A DNA stretch of 5,736 bases from an uncultured Eubacteriales bacterium (GTDB lineage: Bacteria; Bacillota; Clostridia; Oscillospirales; Oscillospiraceae). The DNA is taken from assembly GCA_900555665.1 (NCBI GenBank), contig USLX01000093.1:1-5736 (forward strand), given 5' to 3'. Positions 1 to 4,282 of the stretch are shown in pieces (position 1 is the stretch's first letter; the number at the start of each line of letters is the position of its first letter). Under the pieces are notes generated by a model. The model had not been told where the DNA came from. It did not search any database and saw only the letters and a program-made list of their open reading frames with translations. Both the position numbers and the translations under genes were made by a program.

Positions 1-57
1 TTTTAAAGTTCAAAAACCTGGACGGCAGCGGGGCGAAAAGGCTTTTTCGACACGCGG

Positions 58-91
58 AAACCACCGGCTGCGTCGGTGGTTTTCTTTTTTT
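58..91 (+). terminator. Intrinsic terminator of an upstream plus-strand unit
   Basis: AAACCACCG (58-66) pairs with CGGTGGTTT (74-82) across a 7-nt loop, and the 3' arm runs into a long T-rich tail at 80-91. This is a classical Rho-independent terminator for transcription coming from left of the window. On the opposite strand the tail would be only a few T residues, so it reads mainly as plus-strand. Bases 1-57 must contain the end of that upstream unit, but no coding frame can be assigned from so short a piece. Confidence 0.85.
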
Positions 92-159
92 GGGGGGGAG
101 CGAGGCCTCTCTCAGGTGCTGCGCGCCAGCTCTCCCGGAGGGGGAGGGTATTTGCGGCG

Positions 160-207
160 GGCTCCCCCAGTCGCCTTCGGCGACAGCTCCCTCTGGTAGA
201 GGGGGCC
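160..207. repeat. Palindromic intergenic repeat, copy 1
   Basis: Starts GGCTCCCCC, followed by inverted repeat GTCGCC (170-175) / GGCGAC (179-184), then CTCCCTCT (187-194) / AGAGGGGG (198-205) around the loop GGT. The same architecture and flanks recur at 352-410 with a different inner stem. It resembles the dispersed hairpin repeats common between genes of Oscillospiraceae; that family assignment is from memory and inference, while the two-copy structure is seen directly. Confidence 0.7.
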
Positions 208-250
208 TTTGGTGCAGCCGCCCCCCCTTGAGACTTTGGGAAGATCTATG

Positions 251-293
251 GGATTGCCACGCCAGTGACATCGGTTACTTATCTCGCAATGAC
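251..293. repeat. Hairpin repeat (ATTGCC...GCAATGAC type)
   Basis: Nested inverted repeats: ATTGC (253-257) pairs with GCAAT (286-290). Inside it AGTGAC pairs with GTTACT, with one G-U pair, around ATCG. There is no coding potential. The end sequences GGATTGCC and GCAATGAC are ones I associate with a dispersed intergenic repeat of gut Clostridia, but only one copy is present here, so its status as a repeat rests on recognition. Confidence 0.45.
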
Positions 294-351
294 GCTTCTA
301 TTTAAAGTCTGCAATGGCGCTCCGGTTTTGGCTTTTCCGCTGCGGCGGGGT

Positions 352-410
352 GGCTCCCCCCAGTCTGCGCGGAGCGCAGACAGCCCCCTCTTGGTAGAGG
401 GGGGCTTTTT
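352..410. repeat. Palindromic intergenic repeat, copy 2 (terminator-like)
   Basis: Starts GGCTCCCCC like copy 1. The inner stem is GTCTGCG (363-369) / CGCAGAC (375-381). The second hairpin is GCCCCCTCT (383-391) / AGAGGGGGGC (396-405), followed by TTTTT (406-410). The last hairpin plus T-run would act as an intrinsic terminator on the plus strand. On the minus strand, where the neighbouring operon ends at 418, it has no T-tract downstream but could still stabilise the mRNA 3' end. Confidence 0.7.
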
Positions 411-417
411 GGGGGTG

Positions 418-798
418 TTAGAGGAGGTTTTGGCAGGTGGGGAGCTGGATTTCGCGGATATGGTCGAGGGCGGCAAGGAGACGGGCGGCGGTGGGGAGAT
501 AGTCGGCTTTGCTGGCGAGGGCGGCATATTGGGCCAGCTCTGCAAAGGAGATGTTGACCTCGTCGAGCTCGGAATGGCCGAGGACGACACCGTAAAAGCG
601 CTCCTGCCGGAGCCAGAGGGCTTGTGCCTGATGGAGGCTTTCGGCTGCGGCGGAAAAATCGCCACGGGAGGCCTCGGCGCAGGAGGCCGAGAGGATGGTC
701 TGGACGGCCTTGGTTTCGGCGCGGACGGCGAGCGAGGCGCAGATGCAAAAGGCGAGGAGGACGGCGAGCAGGAGCGTGGCGAAGAGGGTATGCTTCAT
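418..798 (-). CDS. DUF4363 family protein
   Basis: Encodes 126 residues, about the usual length for DUF4363, a family of unknown function commonly encoded directly after DUF421 genes in Clostridia. Residues about 4-25 form one hydrophobic segment that serves as a signal anchor or uncleaved signal, so the rest is probably outside the membrane. The remainder looks helical, with a Glu-Leu-Asp-Glu-Val motif near residues 77-81 and a Leu-Ala-Ala-Leu-Asp-His-Ile segment near 107-113. Its ATG overlaps the DUF421 stop by 4 bases (ATGA), with GGGAGG about 8 bases upstream, so translation is probably coupled. Assignment rests on length, N-terminal anchor, sequence pattern and position after DUF421. The biochemical role is unknown. 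Confidence 0.8.
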   Translation of the reverse strand: MKHTLFATLLLAVLLAFCICASLAVRAETKAVQTILSASCAEASRGDFSAAAESLHQAQALWLRQERFYGVVLGHSELDEVNISFAELAQYAALASKADYLPTAARLLAALDHIREIQLPTCQNLL

Positions 799-1472
799 GT
801 TGCATCCTCCCGGATGGAGAGATAGAGCTTGCCGCCGGGCTCACAGGTGAGGAGGAAGACATCACGGATGGCGCAGGAATGGGGACGAAGGGTTTCCAGC
901 ACCCAGGATTCGGTTTTGCCGAGGAGGGCGAGATTGTCCCGCAGGAGGCGGCCGCCGGAGATGACGGTGATGGGGAGCGAGAGCGGGTCGACGTGAATGC
1001 CGGCGTCTTTGGCGCAGGCGGGACGGTATTTGGAATAGAGGAGGGTGGAGAGATCGCCGCCGGTTTCCAGGATGGCGTATTGCACCGTGGAGAGGTCGAC
1101 CACGCCCTGGAGGCGGAGATATTCGGTCAGCTCGTCGGGTGTGACGCGCGTTTTTTGCAGGTTTTTCTGGAGCAGTTTGCCGTTTTCGATGAGGATGACC
1201 GGCTTGCCGCAGACAAGATGGCGGAATTTGACGCTGTGATAGCTGAGTACGGAGAGCAGGATTTCCAGACTGAGCACGACGAGAATCGGGATCAGGCCGG
1301 CGAGGAGGGGGATGCCGCTGTCCTGCATGGGGACGGCGGCGAGATTGGCCACCAGCATGGTGACGACGAATTCCGTCGGCTCCATTTCTCCAAGCTGACG
1401 TTTGCCCATGAGGCGGATGGCGGCGATCAGAAGCAGATATAAAATGACCGCTCGCAGGAATGAGATCAGCAT
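795..1472 (-). CDS. DUF421 (YetF-type) membrane protein
   Basis: Encodes 225 residues. Hydrophobic segments at about 1-21, 34-50 and 53-76 give a three-helix membrane part, including the family-typical Met-Gly-Lys-Arg-Gln-Leu-Gly-Glu-Met (22-30) and the Pro-Thr-Glu-Phe-Val segment. The soluble DUF421 domain follows, with GKPVILIENGKL (89-100), a Thr-Pro-Asp-Glu-Leu segment (111-115) and VQYAILETGGDLS (120-132). The frame is open far upstream, but this ATG is preceded by GAGGTGA (1477-1483), an excellent ribosome-binding site, and begins exactly at the first membrane helix, so longer forms are rejected. Family members include Bacillus YetF and the spore 2Duf protein, linked to inner spore membrane properties and spore resistance. 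The same role here is inference. First gene of a two-gene operon with DUF4363, divergent from the SpoVB-like gene. I found no convincing promoter in the 107-base gap. Confidence 0.9.
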   Translation of the reverse strand: MLISFLRAVILYLLLIAAIRLMGKRQLGEMEPTEFVVTMLVANLAAVPMQDSGIPLLAGLIPILVVLSLEILLSVLSYHSVKFRHLVCGKPVILIENGKLLQKNLQKTRVTPDELTEYLRLQGVVDLSTVQYAILETGGDLSTLLYSKYRPACAKDAGIHVDPLSLPITVISGGRLLRDNLALLGKTESWVLETLRPHSCAIRDVFLLTCEPGGKLYLSIREDAT

Positions 1473-1579
1473 AAAATCACCTCGGAAGGAGTATGTCCGG
1501 ATTTTGGAGGCGGCATGCGGGGCGGAGAAAAATTGACGCCGGGCTTGGGGCGGCATGTTGCGGGAAGGGAGGACATAGG

Positions 1580-3112
1580 ATGGGGGTAAAAGGGGGGAGC
1601 AGGGTGCGGAGACGGTCGATTTTATGGAATGCACTGCTGCTGACCGGGGTGAACTTGCTGCTGCGGGGCGTTTCGATGGTATTTCAGGTGGCGCTCTCGC
1701 GGCGGATCGGGGCCGCGGGCGTGGGGCTGCTGCAGCTGGTTTTGACAGTGGAGACGGCGGCGATGACCTTCGGGCTTTCGGGCGCGCGGGTGGCGGCGAT
1801 GTATCTTTGCGCGGAGGAATTCGGCAGGCGGCGGATGGAAGGGGTGCGGAGCGCGCTGGAGCACTGTTTGGGCTATGGGATGCTCTGCAGCGCGGCGGCC
1901 GGAGGCGCGCTGATTTTGGGGAGTGAATGGATCGCGGAGACATGGCTGCACGCGCGGGAGGCGGGCAGGTGTTTGCGCCTGGTGGCGCTGGGGCTGCCGG
2001 TGGGGTGCTGCGGGGCGATTTTGAGCGGATATTTTACGGCCTGCGGCCAGGTCGGGCGGCTGGTTCGGGTGGAGGCGGCGGAGCGGCTGGCGGGACTGGC
2101 GGTGACGCTGGCGCTGCTGCATCGCTACGCGGACGGGGGTGCGGCGGAGGCCTGCAGCGCGGTGATTTTGGGCGGCATGCTGACGGGGACGGCGAGCTGC
2201 GCGGTGCTGGCGGGGATGATCCGGCACGATTTGCGCGGCGCGGCGGCGTATGTGGGCGAGGGCATGGGGCGGAGAATGTTCCGGCTCTGTCTGCCGCTGG
2301 CGGCGAGCGACTATCTGCGCGCGGGATTGCGGACGGTGGAGCAGTTTTTGATCCCGTGGGGACTGATGCGGGCCGGAGGCGGCTCGGAGGCGGCGATGGC
2401 GGAATATGGGATGATGGGGGGAATGGTGTTTCCGGTTTTGATGTTTCCGGCGGCGATTTTGTATGCGCTGTCGGATCTGCTGGTGCCGGAGCTGGCGCGG
2501 TGCCGCGCGGAGGGACGGCAGGCGCGGATCCGGTATCTGACGGAGCGCTGCCTCCGGATGGGACTGCTCTATGCCGGGGCGGTGAGCGGAGGGCTGTTTG
2601 CACTGGGAGGCGCGCTGGGGGAGGCAATCTACGGCTCGGCGGAGGCGGGGCGGCTGCTGCGATGGCTCGCGCCGATGGTGCTCTCGCTCTACATGGATGC
2701 GATGGTGGACGGGATGCTGAAGGGGCTGGGGGAACAGGTGGCCTGCGTGCGGTACAACACGATCACGATGGCGATGGATGTGGCGCTGCTGGGGCTGTTT
2801 TTACCGCGGTTTGGAATGACGGCATATCTGGGAAGCTTTGCGCTGACACATCTGGTGAACTTTGCGCTGAGCCTGCGGCGGGGGCTCGTGGCGACGGGCT
2901 ACCGGCCGGAGCGCGGATATGCGCTGCGGCTGCTGCTGTGTACGGCGGGGGCGGGAGCCGCGGCCTGCTTTGTGACGGGCGGGAGCGTGTGGGGGACGAT
3001 GCTCTGGCGCGGGGCGGTCTTTGCGGCGATGTTTTTGGGGCTGCTCGGGCTCACGGGGACGCTGGGGCGGCGGGATACGGTCTGGCTGCGGCAGGCGCTG
3101 CGCGGGCATTGA
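1580..3112 (+). CDS. SpoVB-like polysaccharide/lipid-linked precursor flippase (MOP superfamily)
   Basis: Encodes 510 residues, close to B. subtilis SpoVB (about 520). It is hydrophobic throughout, with roughly 12-14 membrane helices, and begins with a short basic stretch (residues 1-13) and a first helix LWNALLLTGVNLLLRGV. The Ser-Arg-Arg-Ile-Gly-Ala-Ala-Gly-Val-Gly-Leu-Leu-Gln-Leu segment (40-53) is the characteristic early motif of SpoVB and related MurJ/Wzx-like flippases. These proteins move lipid-linked sugar precursors across the membrane; SpoVB is needed for spore cortex formation. The start at 1580 is chosen because GGGAGG lies 7 bases upstream. An upstream ATG at 1493 would add 29 residues without a membrane signal or good ribosome-binding site. 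Divergent from DUF421/DUF4363. Strongly G-rich on the coding strand. Substrate specificity cannot be read from sequence, and a generic exopolysaccharide flippase is the alternative. Confidence 0.85.
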   Translation: MGVKGGSRVRRRSILWNALLLTGVNLLLRGVSMVFQVALSRRIGAAGVGLLQLVLTVETAAMTFGLSGARVAAMYLCAEEFGRRRMEGVRSALEHCLGYGMLCSAAAGGALILGSEWIAETWLHAREAGRCLRLVALGLPVGCCGAILSGYFTACGQVGRLVRVEAAERLAGLAVTLALLHRYADGGAAEACSAVILGGMLTGTASCAVLAGMIRHDLRGAAAYVGEGMGRRMFRLCLPLAASDYLRAGLRTVEQFLIPWGLMRAGGGSEAAMAEYGMMGGMVFPVLMFPAAILYALSDLLVPELARCRAEGRQARIRYLTERCLRMGLLYAGAVSGGLFALGGALGEAIYGSAEAGRLLRWLAPMVLSLYMDAMVDGMLKGLGEQVACVRYNTITMAMDVALLGLFLPRFGMTAYLGSFALTHLVNFALSLRRGLVATGYRPERGYALRLLLCTAGAGAAACFVTGGSVWGTMLWRGAVFAAMFLGLLGLTGTLGRRDTVWLRQALRGH

Positions 3113-3138
3113 CAGGGGCGGTCGGCGTCCGGTATGAT
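3109..3138 (+). promoter_or_regulatory. Sigma-A-type promoter for the glycosylase gene
   Basis: TTGACA (3109-3114), an 18-base spacer and TATGAT (3133-3138) give a near-consensus housekeeping promoter. The -35 box overlaps the TGA stop (3110-3112) of the flippase gene. Transcription should begin near 3145, giving a short leader of about 40 bases before the GTG start at 3184. Confidence 0.82.
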
Positions 3139-3183
3139 AGAGAAAAAAGGGCGCACAGGCGCCAGGAAAAGGAGCGGACAGAA

Positions 3184-3717
3184 GTGGGGCAGTGGCAGGT
3201 GCATCCGATTGCACCGGTATTTGATGGGACGTCGCGGGTGCTGATTTTGGGGTCGTTCCCGTCGGTGAAGTCGCGGGAGAGCGCGTTTTTTTACGGACAT
3301 CCGCAGAACCGGTTTTGGAAGGTGATGGCGGCGGTTTTGGGGCAGGCGTGCCCGGAGACAGTCGCCGAGAAGCGGGAGATGCTGCTCGGGGGGCATGTGG
3401 CGGTTTGGGATGTCATTGCGCGGTGCGAGATTACAGGCTCAAGCGATAGCAGCATCCGGAATGTGACGGCCAATGATCTTGGCGGGATTTTGAAGGCGGC
3501 GCCGATTGGGACGATTTTCTGCAACGGCGCGACGGCGCTGCGGCTTTACCGGAAGTATCAGGAGGCACGGACGGGAATGACGGCGGTGGGACTGCCGTCG
3601 ACAAGCCCGGCAAATGCCGGCTGGTCGTTGGAGCGGCTGTGCACGGCCTGGGGCGTGGTCGGCGAGGCGCTGGAGAAGGGAACAAATTTTGACAGGCAGG
3701 GCGATAATTTCGATTGA
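3184..3717 (+). CDS. DNA-deoxyinosine (hypoxanthine) glycosylase, uracil-DNA glycosylase superfamily
   Basis: Encodes 177 residues of a single-domain base-excision repair enzyme that removes deaminated bases, hypoxanthine and in some members uracil, from DNA. Visible family signatures are VLILGSFPSVKSRE (19-32), YGHPQNRFWK (37-46) holding the conserved active-site-region Asn, VWDV (74-77), IFCNGATA (111-118) and the C-terminal LPSTSPANA loop (137-145). The start is GTG at 3184, chosen because AAGGAG lies about 9 bases upstream and the product then begins just before the conserved VHPIAPVFD. A second GTG at 3199 is too far from that site. The reading frame continues open far upstream inside the flippase gene, but this is a composition artefact. 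The last ~12 residues (GTNFDRQGDNFD) are a polar tail beyond the core. It has its own promoter and is probably monocistronic. Confidence 0.9.
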   Translation: MGQWQVHPIAPVFDGTSRVLILGSFPSVKSRESAFFYGHPQNRFWKVMAAVLGQACPETVAEKREMLLGGHVAVWDVIARCEITGSSDSSIRNVTANDLGGILKAAPIGTIFCNGATALRLYRKYQEARTGMTAVGLPSTSPANAGWSLERLCTAWGVVGEALEKGTNFDRQGDNFD

Positions 3718-3742
3718 CAAATCGCGTTTTGGAAACTATTAT
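3714..3742 (+). promoter_or_regulatory. Strong sigma-A-type promoter of the mgtE leader
   Basis: TTGACA (3714-3719), a 17-base spacer and TATTAT (3737-3742) are near consensus in both boxes and spacing, in a locally AT-rich island. The -35 box overlaps the TGA stop (3715-3717) of the glycosylase gene. The expected start is near G3750, so the mgtE transcript would carry a leader of about 530 nt. Confidence 0.88.
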
Positions 3743-3749
3743 GAATAGT

Positions 3750-3951
3750 GGGCCGGTTTGTCCAGACAGGCCCAAGAACTGATCCATAAAGGAGGGAGTA
3801 TCATGGACGCAGGAAGTAGTAACGGCACATCTGCAGGCCGAAGTTCGCGCGGGTCCAAGCCGCCTTCGTGCGCCATGACCCTTTTGTAAACGGTCCGGAG
3901 GAAATCCGGAGTGGGAACTTCCCGATGTGCCTGAAGAGTGTCTTACTTCCT
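3750..3951 (+). promoter_or_regulatory. Structured RNA leader upstream of mgtE (candidate cis-regulatory RNA)
   Basis: The predicted transcript opens with hairpin GGGCC (3750-3754) / GGCCC (3769-3773). A multi-stem domain follows. The closing stem P1 is AGGAAGTA (3811-3818) with TACTTCCT (3944-3951). P2 is GGCACATC (3824-3831) with GATGTGCC (3924-3931). Three hairpins lie inside P2: GGGTC (3851-3855) / GACCC (3877-3881), TCCGGA (3894-3899) / TCCGGA (3905-3910) around GGAAA, and GGGA (3913-3916) / TCCC (3920-3923). The two 8-bp long-range stems nest without conflict, which is unlikely by chance. Position between a strong promoter and a magnesium transporter gene suggests a metal-responsive or translation-coupled regulator. 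I do not recognise the conserved M-box (ykoK) sequences. No plus-strand intrinsic terminator follows, so the output mode is unknown. Confidence 0.65.
3803..3889 (+). CDS. Possible 28-residue leader peptide inside the mgtE leader
   Basis: An ATG at 3803 sits 7 bases after AAAGGAGGG (3788-3796 area), a better ribosome-binding site than most in the window, and the frame runs 28 codons to TAA at 3887. The product begins Met-Asp-Ala-Gly and is rich in Ser and Gly, with Pro-Pro at residues 20-21 and no membrane segment. The frame covers the 5' arms of stems P1 and P2 and all of the first inner hairpin, so a translating ribosome would prevent the leader from folding. It may be a regulatory upstream ORF whose translation matters more than its product. 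Alternatively the ribosome-binding-site-like bases are part of the RNA structure and nothing is translated. I recognise no homologue. Confidence 0.4.
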   Translation: MDAGSSNGTSAGRSSRGSKPPSCAMTLL

Positions 3952-3952
3952 A

Positions 3953-4114
3953 GGGGCGTATCTGAAAACTGACGATGTGACCGGCGGCGAGGAATTTTCG
4001 GGCTGGGCAAGACATTTTTCCGCAGGAATACTGACGTATTGCAAGGAAAAATGACGCGGCCGCAGCGCAAAAGGCCTGCCGTCCGGGTGCGTTGGCGGTT
4101 TTCAGACACGCCCC
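3953..4114. mobile_element. MITE-like palindromic element, 162 bp
   Basis: The ends are GGGGCGTATCTGAAAAC (3953-3969) and GTTTTCAGACACGCCCC (4098-4114), inverted repeats of 17 bp with one mismatch. Pairing continues inward: 3970-3984 matches 4083-4097 with two mismatches and several G-U pairs. CATTTTTCC (4013-4021) pairs perfectly with GGAAAAATG (4045-4053), and AATAC (4027-4031) pairs with GTATT (4036-4040) around TGAC. The whole element can therefore fold as one long imperfect hairpin with no coding capacity, the form of a non-autonomous miniature element. No clear target-site duplication flanks it. It sits one base after the closing stem of the mgtE leader RNA. Confidence 0.7.
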
Positions 4115-4115
4115 A

Positions 4116-4189
4116 GGGGCGTATCTGAAAACCGAGGCAGCGTAAAAAGGCCCGCGGGGCGGGCCGGCTGACAGGGTTTTGAGACGTCC
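4116..4189. repeat. Second, shorter related element or truncated copy
   Basis: GGGGCGTATCTGAAAAC at 4116-4132 is an exact copy of the left end of the 162-bp element, one base after that element's right end. With the preceding A it forms an 18-base direct repeat (3952-3969 and 4115-4132). A degenerate partner, GGTTTTGAGACGTCC, lies at 4175-4189, so 4116-4189 may be a short relative sharing the same ends. The outer pairing is imperfect: AAAACC / GGTTTT is perfect and the rest is interrupted. A truncated copy is the alternative. Confidence 0.5.
4144..4165 (-). terminator. GC hairpin with minus-strand T-tract
   Basis: GGCCCGC (4149-4155) and GCGGGCC (4159-4165) form a perfect 7-bp stem with loop GGG. 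Reading the minus strand, the stem is followed directly by TTTTT (complement of 4144-4148), a textbook intrinsic terminator shape. On the plus strand there is no T-tract. It lies inside the mgtE leader, where no minus-strand gene needs it, so it may be carried by the repeat or block antisense transcription. Confidence 0.45.
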
Positions 4190-4241
4190 TGATTTCAGGG
4201 GAGCGCCAAGCGGCCGGATGCGGCGCGGGGCGGCCCCGGCA

Positions 4242-4260
4242 GCCCGCAGATGGTGCGGGC
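4242..4260 (+). promoter_or_regulatory. Hairpin just upstream of the mgtE ribosome-binding site
   Basis: GCCCGC (4242-4247) pairs perfectly with GCGGGC (4255-4260) around a 7-nt loop. It ends about 10 bases before AGGAGG (4270-4275) of mgtE and follows another GC stem, CGGGG (4226-4230) / CCCCG (4234-4238). It leaves the ribosome-binding site unpaired and could stabilise the mRNA or insulate the start from upstream repeat structure. Confidence 0.35.
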
Positions 4261-4282
4261 AAGTACAAAAGGAGGGAAGACC

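Larger units (their letters stand above)
92..417. other. Gene-free intergenic stretch with mosaic palindromic repeats
   Basis: I see no credible gene in this 326-base stretch. Open frames crossing it have no ribosome-binding site and encode low-complexity Gly/Pro/Arg-rich sequence dictated by base composition. The stretch instead holds two copies of one palindromic repeat (160-207 and 352-410) and a different hairpin repeat (251-293) between them. It lies between an upstream plus-strand terminator and the end of a minus-strand operon, a typical place for dispersed repeats to accumulate. Confidence 0.7.

Noticed and set aside
265..825. Plus-strand open frames over the repeat region and the DUF4363 gene
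   Set aside because: Low-complexity Gly/Glu-rich products with no ribosome-binding site, antisense to a gene with a proper start and operon context.
1533..1561. TTGACG followed by a -10-like box as the flippase promoter
   Set aside because: The -35 is good, but no acceptable -10 box occurs at 16-18 bases, and a start here would fall almost on the ribosome-binding site.
795..1943. A 382-residue extended form of the DUF421 protein
   Set aside because: The extra 157 residues are Pro/Ser/Arg-rich antisense to the flippase gene. The ATG at 1472 has GAGGTGA and begins at the first membrane helix.
1927..3717. A 596-residue open frame joining the flippase region to the glycosylase
   Set aside because: The first ~420 residues are Gly/Ala/Arg-rich shadow sequence in another frame of the flippase gene. 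Only the part from GTG 3184 has family motifs, a ribosome-binding site and a promoter, so this is not a fusion.
3750..3951. M-box (ykoK) magnesium riboswitch, SRP RNA or RNase P RNA
   Set aside because: The hallmark conserved blocks I know for these RNAs are not present; the GGTCCGGAGGAAA stretch only superficially recalls SRP and RNase P signatures. A covariance search could overturn this.
3801..4268. A 155-residue minus-strand open frame over the mgtE leader
   Set aside because: It runs across the palindromic element and the structured leader and has no ribosome-binding site. It is a by-product of the repeat sequence.
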